DNA from: Micromonospora chaiyaphumensis
Lineage (GTDB): Bacteria > Actinomycetota > Actinomycetes > Mycobacteriales > Micromonosporaceae
Direction: 5' to 3'
Length of the DNA stretch: 64,000 bases
Assembly (NCBI RefSeq): GCF_900091435.1
Contig: NZ_FMCS01000002.1
Location: 248,001 to 312,000 of the forward strand
Shown here: piece by piece, positions 39,244 through 46,763 of the stretch
How the letters are laid out: each line of letters begins with the position of its first letter
Numbering within the stretch: position 1 is the stretch's first letter
Translations under genes and position numbers: made by a program
Notes under the pieces: model-generated
What the model saw: the letters and a program-made list of their open reading frames with translations, nothing else
Told to the model about the DNA's origin: nothing
Database searches by the model: none

Positions 39244-39933
39244 ATGCGGGGGTACGAGGAGATCCGCGTCGACGAGCGGCTGCGCGAGCTGGCCGGGCAG
39301 CTGCACGGGCCGGCCCGGCTCAAGGCGGACCTGCTGACCGAGGCGCGGCACGCGCTGGAGGACGCCGTCGAGGCGTACCGCGAGGGTGGCCTGCCGGTCG
39401 CGGAGGCGGAGCGGCGGGCGGTGGCCGAGTTCGGCACCCCGGCCCAGCTCGCGCCCGGCTACCAGGCCGAGCTGGCCGCCGGGGCGCTGCGGCGGCTGGC
39501 GCTGCGGGCGCTGGCGGTGGCGACGGCGCTGATGGTCGGCGGCGACCTGACCTGGCGCGGGGCGAGCTGGAGCGAGGGCCCGCGGCCGCCGGAGGGCTAT
39601 CTACTCCTCTCCGCCACGGTCGACGGCATCTGGGCCGTGACCGCCGGGCTGGCGCTGGCCGGGCTACTGCTCGGCCTGCTCGCCGCTCGCTACGGCTCGC
39701 CCCGGCTGCCTCGGCTGGCCCGCGCGGTGGGCTTCGGGCTGACCGGCGGGCTGGTCGTCGGCGCGGCGGCCGGCGTGGCGCTGTTCGGCTGGTCGGTGCA
39801 GCTCTGGGACGCGGCGCTGACCTGGCCTCCGATGATCATCGGCGCGGTGGTCGTCGGCGCCGCCTGGTTCGCGCTGGCCCGGGCCGCCCGCTACTGGCTG
39901 CTGAGCGCCCGCGGCCCCCGCGTCGCGGGCTGA
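39244..39933 (+). CDS. Permease-prefix (HAAS-like) domain membrane protein
   Basis: 229 residues. The soluble N-terminus (about 1-75; LRELAGQLHGPARLKADLL... AERRAVAEFGTPAQLAPGY) is the permease prefix/HAAS-like helical domain, which usually partners PadR regulators. Four hydrophobic helices follow. Function unknown. ATG 39244 has GGGTGG upstream. A PadR gene lies convergently 7 bp past its stop, an orientation less common than the co-directional pair. Confidence 0.7.
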   Translation: MRGYEEIRVDERLRELAGQLHGPARLKADLLTEARHALEDAVEAYREGGLPVAEAERRAVAEFGTPAQLAPGYQAELAAGALRRLALRALAVATALMVGGDLTWRGASWSEGPRPPEGYLLLSATVDGIWAVTAGLALAGLLLGLLAARYGSPRLPRLARAVGFGLTGGLVVGAAAGVALFGWSVQLWDAALTWPPMIIGAVVVGAAWFALARAARYWLLSARGPRVAG

Positions 39934-39940
39934 CCGCGGC

Positions 39941-40282
39941 TCAGGCCGGGCCGGCGGGCGGCGCGTCGGTGCCGAGGAAGCGGCCCACGGTGGCGCTGAA
40001 CTCGCGCCATCCGGCGCGTTCCCCGGCGAGCGCCCGGCCGCCGGCGTCGGTGAGCTGGTAGGTGCGCCGCTCCCGGCCGTTGACGGTGCTCCAGTCGCTG
40101 GCCACGTAGCCGGCCCGTTCGAGGCGGCGCAGCGCCGGATAGATCGTGCCGGTGGGCAGGTCCAGGGTGCCGCCGCTGCGGGCCCGCAGCGCCTCGATGA
40201 TCGCGTAGCCGTGCAGGGCGCCCTGCTCCAGCACCGCGAGCAGCAGCGCATCCAGGTGTCCGTGCAGCGCATGGGCCTTCAT
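39941..40282 (-). CDS. PadR-family transcriptional regulator
   Basis: 113 residues, a PadR winged helix (LLLAVLEQGALHGYAIIEAL; GTIYPALRRLERAGYV; RRTYQLTDAGGRAL) with a short C-terminal helix. ATG 40282 is chosen over TTG 40291 because TAGGCT lies eight bases upstream of it. It probably regulates itself and the adjacent permease-prefix protein. Ligand unknown. Confidence 0.85.
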   Translation of the reverse strand: MKAHALHGHLDALLLAVLEQGALHGYAIIEALRARSGGTLDLPTGTIYPALRRLERAGYVASDWSTVNGRERRTYQLTDAGGRALAGERAGWREFSATVGRFLGTDAPPAGPA

Positions 40283-40429
40283 ACGTAGCAAGCCTACTTG
40301 TCCGCAGGTCGGGACGCCACCGGGGTGCGGCTCCCGGCGACGGTGGGACGCCCACTAGGGTATGTGCGCAGAGTCACTCGGCGGCCGAGCGCCACCGGGT
40401 GGGCAACCCGAAAGCACACGGAGGTCAGC

Positions 40430-41380
40430 GTGGCCCGCCAGTCGCCCCAACGGCCCGACGCCGACGAGCCCGAGCTCGACGACACCACCGCGTCGGCCGA
40501 AGCAGACGAGGTCGAGGTCGACCGCCCGGCGGCGGACCGCGCGCTCTGGGACGAGCTGCGGATCGACCCGGTGGAGATCGCCCTGCCCGCCGGCACCGGC
40601 TTCACGCTGCGGGCCTACCGGCCGGCGCGTGAGCTGACCCCGACCGACGTCGCCGAGCGCGACCTGGACGACCCCTTCCTGGCCCGCCGCCAGGTCGTCG
40701 AGACCGAGGACGACGAGGAGGTGGTGATCCTCGACGAGGAGTTCGCCGCCCTCGCGGCCGAGGAGGAGGACGACGAGGAGCCGGCCCGGCGCCGCCGGCG
40801 TGGCAGGGCCGAGGCGGCCGCGGACGAGGACGCCGCCGAGGAAACCGAGGCCGCCGACGAGGAGGACGAGGACGAGGCGGACGCCGCGGGCGACGAGGAG
40901 GTGCCCGTCTTCCTCACCCACCGGGGCAAGCTGCTGCTGTTCAAGACCCCGGAGTCGCTGGTCAGTTTCATCCGTTCCGGTGCGCCCAACGACCTGTCTC
41001 AACTGGACAGCTGGAATGAACTGTCCGAACGGGTTGAACCGGCCGACATCGCCCCGCTGGACGAGGACACCTACGAGCTCGACCTGGTAGTGGAGAACCT
41101 CCGCGGCGGCCACGACGCGTGGGACCCGACGCTGTTGATCGAAGCCGGTGAGATCGCCCGTGACCTGTCGTACGCGCTCCGGCTACCGGCTGTGCTCGAC
41201 ATGCTCTCCGCCGGTTCCAGCCTGGACGACCTGGACGAGGCGCTGCGCGCTTCTGTCAATGGCGGAATCGGTGGATTCCTGGGCCGGCGCCGACTGAAGA
41301 AAATCGGGGCACAAACCGCAAGTTTGGGTTGGCGCACCATTGTCGGCAAGATCTCTGCTGTTGTGGACTGGCGCGACTGA
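40430..41380 (+). CDS. Acidic protein of unknown function
   Basis: 316 residues in three parts. An acidic N-terminus (EPELDDTTASAEADEVEVDR) is followed by a conserved-looking stretch (IEIA... LRAYRPARELTP, DDPFLARRQVV). Then comes a long Asp/Glu/Ala tract around a basic ARRRRRGRA patch, and a globular C-terminal part with FLTHRGKLLLFKTPESLVSFI and RRLKKIGAQTASLGWRTIVG. No signal or membrane segment. Start GTG 40430 has GGAGG 5 bp upstream, an excellent site. It lies 66 bp upstream of the transposase-like fusion gene. I do not recognise a function. Confidence 0.7.
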   Translation: MARQSPQRPDADEPELDDTTASAEADEVEVDRPAADRALWDELRIDPVEIALPAGTGFTLRAYRPARELTPTDVAERDLDDPFLARRQVVETEDDEEVVILDEEFAALAAEEEDDEEPARRRRRGRAEAAADEDAAEETEAADEEDEDEADAAGDEEVPVFLTHRGKLLLFKTPESLVSFIRSGAPNDLSQLDSWNELSERVEPADIAPLDEDTYELDLVVENLRGGHDAWDPTLLIEAGEIARDLSYALRLPAVLDMLSAGSSLDDLDEALRASVNGGIGGFLGRRRLKKIGAQTASLGWRTIVGKISAVVDWRD

Positions 41381-41446
41381 CCCGGAGCGGGGAGCATCAG
41401 TCTCTGGCAGAACTAGACCTGTGTGTCCCGGGAGGAGGACGACGCC

Positions 41447-43807
41447 GTGGCGCTCGTGCGCGTGTACTGCGGTCTGGCCTCGGCGGATTCGGCCGACCGG
41501 TCGGCTTCGGCCGGATCGACGCTGACGTCCGCTGTGGTCGACGACGCAGGCCGTCTGCTGCATGTCTGCGAGATCGGTGACGACCCGGCTGGCTACGCCC
41601 AGCTGGTCGCGCTGCTCGTGGAGCGGTCGGGCGGGCCGAGCGGTGCGGCGATCGCGGCCGACAGCGACGACCACACGGTCACCTCGCTGCTGAGCGCGGC
41701 GGGTCGGCCGCTGGCGATCGCGGACGACGACTCGGTCGACGACTTCGCCGAGCGGTTCGCCGACGACGACTCGCTGGAGGAGATGCAGTCCCCGCCGGCC
41801 GAGCGCCGGGCGGTCGGGCTGGCCCGGGCCCTCCAGGCCGGCGCGCTCTCCGCGGTGACCCTCCCGGCCCCGCGCGACCTCGCCAACTACAAGCAGGTCC
41901 TCGCCGCGCACGCGGCACTGGCCAGCGGCCGGCACTCCGCCGCGGTGGCGCTGCGCGAGGTGCTCCGCGAGCTCTACCCGGCCGCGCTGCGCGCCTACCC
42001 CGACCCGGCCGAGCCGGTCTCCCTGGCCGTCCTCGACGCGCTGCCCGAGCCGGGCATGCTCGCCGGCACGGTGGCCCGGGGGCGCGAGGTCGCCGTGGCG
42101 GCGGACGCCGTCGCCGCGCACCTGGCCGCCGAGGGCGTTGCCGACCCCGACACCATCGACGACGCGGTGACCGCGCTGCGGGTCGCCATCTCCGAGACGC
42201 CCCGGCGGGCCACCGTCAACCGGGCACTCACCGCGGCCGTCGCCGAGACCGTGCGGCAGGCCGTCGCCTCCGTCCGGGCCTGCGACGCGGGCTGCGACGC
42301 GCTGGTCGGCGCGCTCAGCGCCCGGGTCACCACGCCCGCTCCGGCGCCGGGTCGCCGGGCCGCCGCGCGTCGCGGCGAGCAGGTCGAGGACCTGGCCCCG
42401 TCGACCCCCGCCGGGCTGCGCCCGGTGCGCCCGGCAGAGCCCGAGCCGGTCGCGGAGCAGGCCGGGCGGCGCAGCCGTCCCGAGCCGGTCTCCGGGCTGG
42501 CGGGTCGGCGCAGCCGCCCAGAGCCGGTCTCCGGGCCGGCCCCCACGGCCGCACCCCGACCGCTCGGCCCGCCGCCGGTGGCGCCCGCACCGGTCGCACC
42601 GCCGCCCGTCGCACCGGCCCCGGTCGCCCCGGCCGCGTCCCTCGGCCGGCCGGCCTCCGCGCCGCCCGCCCGCCCCGAGCCGACCGGTGCACCGCTGCCG
42701 TCGCGGGTGGACGGGCCGACCAACCGGCCCATCTCCGCCCCGCCACCGCCGCCGCCCGGGATCACCCCGATCGCCCCGGCGCAGCGCGGCGCGGTGCCGC
42801 CAGCCGAGGCCGGGGAGCCGTTCCGTCCCACGCTGACCACCGCCGCGATCAACAAGGCCCGGGCCGAGCGGCAGCGCACAGTCATCCCGCCGCGGCCCAA
42901 GACCAACCAGGAGCCGCCGACCGGTGGCTTCAGCGCCACCGACCTGACGATCCCGGTGCCGACGCCCCGCCCGGGCCAGGAGACCGCTCCCCCGGGCTCC
43001 CGGGCCAACTGGCCGCTCGTCAACAACGGCGACGAGCAGGACGACCGGGCCAAGGAGGCGCCGGCCTACCCGTACGGGCGGGGCGTGGACGCGCCGAGCG
43101 ACCCGGGCCGGGTCACCCCGCCCTGGCTCGCCGACGACCTGCCGCAGGAGCCGCCGATGCTGCGGCTGGTGGAGCCGCCGCCGCTGGCCGACCGGGCGCT
43201 GCGCAACGAGCTGGACCCGCCGACCGACCCCGGGCTGGACACGCGATCACTCCGGCTGGTCGACCGCCCGGAGGACAACCGGCCGAATCGCCCGGCTCCC
43301 CGTGCCGAGGCGCCCACTCCCCCGCTGGAGCGACGCCCCGCGCCCAAGGAGCACCGGCCACCGCCGGTCTCCGACGAGGGCGACGGCGACCTGCTGATCT
43401 TCGCGCAGGCCAAGTCGGCCTGGTTCGTCGGGCACGGCGACGAGGCCGACCTGGACTGGTCGACCACCGCGGACACCGGCTGGCAGGCGGCCGAGCAGGC
43501 GGCCCGCCCGTCGGTGGGCGACGAGACGAAGGCCGGCCTGCCCAAGCGGGTCCCGCAGGCCAACCTGGTGCCGGGTTCGCCGCTGCGCGAGGAGCGTCCA
43601 CTCCGGATCGTCCGCAATGCGGCCAGCCTCGCCGAGAACACGACCGGCTACTTCCGGGGTTGGCGGCGCGGCCAGGAGATCGGCGGTTTCGCCGTCGGCG
43701 GCCGCCCCGGCCGGGAGGCGGCCGGCGGCTGGGACTTCAGCCGGGACACCGGCGACCGCGACGACGAGCGGGAGTACGAGTACCGGTCCGCGGGCTACCG
43801 GTCCTGA
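41447..43807 (+). CDS. IS110-transposase-like (inactive) domain fused to a conservon-kinase-type tail
   Basis: 786 residues. Residues 1-265 follow the layout of an IS110-family DEDD transposase N-domain: AVVDDAGRLL strand, SLLSAAGRPLAIAD, and especially LRELYPAALRAYPD...PVSLAVLDALPEP, which is close to the IS110 core. The catalytic Asp/Glu positions (GxD, xEx, KxDxxDA) read GLA, AIAAD and SPPAERRA, so it looks catalytically dead. A Pro/Ala-rich linker (about 295-640) follows. The tail (645-760) has LLIFAQAKSAWF, DTGWQAA, GLPKRVPQANLVPG and YFRGWRRG, all matched in the conservon kinase at 46760-50368. GTG 41447 has GGGAGGAGG nearby. Probably a domesticated domain in a signalling system. Confidence 0.65.
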   Translation: MALVRVYCGLASADSADRSASAGSTLTSAVVDDAGRLLHVCEIGDDPAGYAQLVALLVERSGGPSGAAIAADSDDHTVTSLLSAAGRPLAIADDDSVDDFAERFADDDSLEEMQSPPAERRAVGLARALQAGALSAVTLPAPRDLANYKQVLAAHAALASGRHSAAVALREVLRELYPAALRAYPDPAEPVSLAVLDALPEPGMLAGTVARGREVAVAADAVAAHLAAEGVADPDTIDDAVTALRVAISETPRRATVNRALTAAVAETVRQAVASVRACDAGCDALVGALSARVTTPAPAPGRRAAARRGEQVEDLAPSTPAGLRPVRPAEPEPVAEQAGRRSRPEPVSGLAGRRSRPEPVSGPAPTAAPRPLGPPPVAPAPVAPPPVAPAPVAPAASLGRPASAPPARPEPTGAPLPSRVDGPTNRPISAPPPPPPGITPIAPAQRGAVPPAEAGEPFRPTLTTAAINKARAERQRTVIPPRPKTNQEPPTGGFSATDLTIPVPTPRPGQETAPPGSRANWPLVNNGDEQDDRAKEAPAYPYGRGVDAPSDPGRVTPPWLADDLPQEPPMLRLVEPPPLADRALRNELDPPTDPGLDTRSLRLVDRPEDNRPNRPAPRAEAPTPPLERRPAPKEHRPPPVSDEGDGDLLIFAQAKSAWFVGHGDEADLDWSTTADTGWQAAEQAARPSVGDETKAGLPKRVPQANLVPGSPLREERPLRIVRNAASLAENTTGYFRGWRRGQEIGGFAVGGRPGREAAGGWDFSRDTGDRDDEREYEYRSAGYRS

Positions 43808-43942
43808 TCGGAGCCTCCGCCCACCTCACCTGCGTGTTCCTGCCCACACCCGGAGAATTTGACGCCGGGAGCGGCCGGCCGGGAGCATACCCGGCGGACC
43901 GGCCGGCGGCGGGTGTTCGCCGGGGGTGGGAAGGCGGCTCCA

Positions 43943-45166
43943 ATGGCGACACCGGCAATCGACTCCTCTGTGCTCACCCGGCGGGGGGTCCTCGCCGCGG
44001 CGGCCGCCAGCCTGCTGCTCGCCGGCTGCGGGCAGCCGGGCGAGCGACCGGACGACGACTCCTCGGCCAGTAGCGCCCCCGGCAACCAGGACCTCGTCGT
44101 CGGCGCCAGCCTGGAACTGACCGGCCGGGGCGCCGCGCTCGGCGTGCCGCAGCAGCGCGCCCTCGAAATCACCGCGGAGGCGCTGAACGGGGTCGGCATT
44201 CCGGTGGGCAACCTCCGGCGGTCGGTCCGCCTGGAGATCCGGGACAACCGCAGCAACCCCGGGGAGGCGGCCCGTCAGGCCGCCGAGCTGACCCGGGCGG
44301 GCGCGCAGGCCCTGATCGGTGGCACCCTGGCCGAGACGTCGGTGGCCCTCGCGAAGGCGGCCCAGAAGGTCAAGACCCCCTTCCTCTCGCTGGGTCTCGG
44401 GGACGGCGTCGTGCTGCCGCTCGCCGAGCGCACCTTCAGCTTCCAGGTCACCCCGGACGCCATCGACGTGGCCCGCCGGCTGGCGGACCTGATCGGGGCC
44501 CAGCGGGTACGGCAGGTCGCCCTGCTGGCCGCCGACGGGCTGCACGGCGACTCCGGGGTGCGCGCGGTGCGTACGGCGCTGCACGGCACCGACGTGGACC
44601 TGGTCCGCACGGTCCGGCTGCCCGCCACCGGTCGGAGCTTCGCCGGCGCCGCTCGGCGGATCGCCGCCGTCGAGCCGGACGGGGTCATCGTCTGGGGCGC
44701 CGCACCGGACTCCGGTGTGGCGGCCCGGGAACTGCGCCGGGCCGACTACGACGGGCCGATCTTCTTCGACGCCGGCGCGGTCACCGCGGACACCCTCAGC
44801 GCCGCCAACGCCGCCGCGGTCGAGGGGGCGTACGCCGTGCATCCGGCCGGCCTGGGCGCCTCCGCGCTGACGGCCACGAGCACCGCGGATCTGGAGCGGC
44901 GGAACTTCAACGACCGTTACGCCCAGCGGTACGGCCGCTCCGACACCTTCGCCCCGTACGCCTCGGACGCGCTCCAGCTCGTGGCGGAGTCGGTCCGGCT
45001 CGCCACCAGCCTCGACCGTGGACGGTTGCGAGCCTTCCTGCAGACGCAGGTGGCCGAGGGCATCGCCGGCGGGTACGCCTTCACCGAGACCCGGCACGGC
45101 GGCATGGAGCCCGATTCGCTCGCCGCCTACGTGGTCGCACAGGGCAGCTGGCAGCTGTACGGCTGA
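43943..45166 (+). CDS. LivK-like periplasmic-binding lipoprotein (Tat signal), orphan
   Basis: 407 residues. Signal with twin arginine (TRRGVLAAAA, Arg13-Arg14) and lipobox LLAGC (Cys29), then a Peripla_BP_6 fold (VVGASLELTGRGAALG; ALIGGTLAETSVALA; DGLHGDSGVRAVRTAL; WGAAPDSGVAARELRRADYDG split over the hinge). The family binds amino acids or other small ligands outside the cell. No permease or ATPase lies nearby, so it is more likely a sensory input for the neighbouring conservon than part of a transporter. ATG 43943 is preceded by GGGAAGG; GTG 43913 is an alternative. Confidence 0.8.
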   Translation: MATPAIDSSVLTRRGVLAAAAASLLLAGCGQPGERPDDDSSASSAPGNQDLVVGASLELTGRGAALGVPQQRALEITAEALNGVGIPVGNLRRSVRLEIRDNRSNPGEAARQAAELTRAGAQALIGGTLAETSVALAKAAQKVKTPFLSLGLGDGVVLPLAERTFSFQVTPDAIDVARRLADLIGAQRVRQVALLAADGLHGDSGVRAVRTALHGTDVDLVRTVRLPATGRSFAGAARRIAAVEPDGVIVWGAAPDSGVAARELRRADYDGPIFFDAGAVTADTLSAANAAAVEGAYAVHPAGLGASALTATSTADLERRNFNDRYAQRYGRSDTFAPYASDALQLVAESVRLATSLDRGRLRAFLQTQVAEGIAGGYAFTETRHGGMEPDSLAAYVVAQGSWQLYG

Positions 45167-45168
45167 CC

Positions 45169-45215
45169 GCGCCAGGCCGGTGACCGTCCCGATGGGACGG
45201 TCACCGGCCTGGCGC
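45169..45215 (+). terminator. terminator of the binding-protein gene
   Basis: A perfect 22-bp stem (45169-45190 with 45194-45215) around a GAT loop, starting 3 bp after the stop. Confidence 0.85.
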
Positions 45216-45241
45216 GCAGCGTACCGAGCGGGGGACAGCGA

Positions 45242-45276
45242 GAAGCGCCCGGTGGCCGATGGCCGCCGGGCGCTTC
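45242..45276 (-). terminator. terminator of the conservon
   Basis: GAAGCGCCCGG (45242-45252) pairs with CCGGGCGCTTC (45266-45276), plus an inner GGCC/GGCC stem around GAT, 9 bp beyond the cvnD stop. Confidence 0.8.
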
Positions 45277-45285
45277 GTCACCGGG

Positions 45286-45879
45286 TCAGGCGGGGGCGAC
45301 GGCCCGCGAGCGCCGCATGGTGAGCACGTACTCGACCAGCGAGATCAGCACGTGCTTCGTCGACTCCCGGTTACGGGCGTCGCAGGCCACCACCGGCACG
45401 TCCGAGGAGATCGCGAGCGCGTCCCGGACGTCCTGCGGGTCGTGGTACTGCATCCCGTCGAAGCAGTTGATGGCCACCAGGTACGGCAGCCGCCGGTGCT
45501 CGAAGAAGTCGATGGCCGCGAAGCAGTCGGCCAGTCGACGGGTGTCGACAAGCACGACGGCGCCGATCGCGCCCCGGACCAGTTCGTCCCACATGAACCA
45601 GAACCGGGTCTGACCCGGCGTACCGAACAGGTACAGGATCAGATCGCGGTCGATCGAGATACGACCGAAGTCCATCGCCACCGTGGTCGTCGTCTTGCCC
45701 GGCACCTGCCGGGTGTCGTCGACGCCCACGCCGGCGGAGGTCATGATCGCCTCGGTGGTCAGCGGCGTGATCTCCGAGACCGAGCCGACCAGCGTCGTCT
45801 TGCCGACGCCGAATCCACCGGCAATAACGATCTTCGCCGACGTCACGCGCCCGCTCGGGGCCGGCGGCCGGTGCGACAT
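45286..45879 (-). CDS. cvnD: Conservon small GTPase-like protein (CvnD)
   Basis: 197 residues: G1 GGFGVGKTT (21-29), G3-type FGTPGQTRFWFMW and G4 position INCFD in place of NKxD. Conservon GTPases bind the membrane through partners and form a complex with CvnA-C, resembling G-protein signalling. Start ATG 45879 is one base after the cvnC stop, the usual conservon spacing; GTG 45900 would add seven residues. Last gene of the cvn operon. Confidence 0.9.
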   Translation of the reverse strand: MSHRPPAPSGRVTSAKIVIAGGFGVGKTTLVGSVSEITPLTTEAIMTSAGVGVDDTRQVPGKTTTTVAMDFGRISIDRDLILYLFGTPGQTRFWFMWDELVRGAIGAVVLVDTRRLADCFAAIDFFEHRRLPYLVAINCFDGMQYHDPQDVRDALAISSDVPVVACDARNRESTKHVLISLVEYVLTMRRSRAVAPA

Positions 45880-45880
45880 G

Positions 45881-46258
45881 TCAGAGCCTGCGAAGTCCAC
45901 TCAGCACCCTCTCCAGCAGTTCAGTGCCCACCGCGTCGTCGGAGTCGTCCAAAATGGTCGGCTCGTGGACCGCGACCAGGCCGTCCGTCGCCATGTCGGC
46001 GATGAGCACCCGGGCCACGCCGAGCGGAAGCTGCATCCGCGCCGCGATCTCGGCGAGCGACTGCACACGTCCGTCACACAGCGCGGCGATGTACTGGTGC
46101 TCACGGCCCTGGCCACCGTTGCCAGTGGCAACCGACCGGCCGCGCACCGTCGTCTCGACGAGCGCCTCCAGGGCGATCTCGAGCCGGGGGCGGGTACGAC
46201 CGCGGGTCACGGCGTACGGACGGACCAACGCTCCGGTCGGTTCGTCACGATCAACCAT
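45881..46258 (-). CDS. cvnC: Conservon DUF742 protein (CvnC)
   Basis: 125 residues with the DUF742 pattern LVRPYAVTRGRTRP and a winged-helix-like second half (SLAEIAARMQLPLGVARVLIADM; a dimerisation end LLERVLSGLRRL). The domain is a fixed member of conservons and is thought to mediate complex assembly. GGAGG eleven bases before ATG 46258. Confidence 0.9.
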   Translation of the reverse strand: MVDRDEPTGALVRPYAVTRGRTRPRLEIALEALVETTVRGRSVATGNGGQGREHQYIAALCDGRVQSLAEIAARMQLPLGVARVLIADMATDGLVAVHEPTILDDSDDAVGTELLERVLSGLRRL

Positions 46259-46358
46259 GTCGCCGCTCACCTCCTTCGTACCCGGCACCGGCTCGCCCCG
46301 GTGGCATTCGTCCTTGTCGTAGTTGTTGCCGCTCCTGACCCACCGGTCAGCGCGTCGT

Positions 46359-46763
46359 TCAGCCCATCATCCCGACAGCCGTGCGTGGCTGCGGGGTCAG
46401 AGCGTCGCCCACCCGGTCGACGAGCAGGGCCATCTCGTAACCGACCTGCCCGACGTCGCAGCTGCGCGCGGCGAGCACGGCGAAGGACGAGCCGTCCGAG
46501 ATGGACATCAGGAACAGGAAGCCGTTGTCCATCTCGACGACGGTCTGCAGCACCGCCCCGCCCTCGAAGCAGCGGGCCGCGCCCTGGGTCAGGCTGACCA
46601 GGCCGGACGCGATCGCCGCCAACTGGTCCGCGCGGTCCCGAGGGAGATCACGGGACGAAGCGAGGAGCAGGCCGTCGGCGGAGACGGCGACCGCGTGCGC
46701 CACACCGGGCACCCGGTCGGCGAAGTTGGCCAACAGCCATCCGAGATCCTGCGTAGTTGTCAT
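46359..46763 (-). CDS. cvnB: Conservon roadblock/LC7 protein (CvnB)
   Basis: 134 residues, roadblock/LC7 fold ([31 protein letters not shown]), a small dimerising scaffold that acts on Ras-like GTPases such as CvnD. ATG 46763 overlaps the kinase stop (ATGA), so both are coupled. Confidence 0.9.
   Translation of the reverse strand: MTTTQDLGWLLANFADRVPGVAHAVAVSADGLLLASSRDLPRDRADQLAAIASGLVSLTQGAARCFEGGAVLQTVVEMDNGFLFLMSISDGSSFAVLAARSCDVGQVGYEMALLVDRVGDALTPQPRTAVGMMG

Noticed and set aside
41447..42240. Intact IS110 insertion sequence
   Set aside because: No element ends, catalytic residues appear lost, and the frame continues into a long linker and conservon-type tail with a strong ribosome site of its own.
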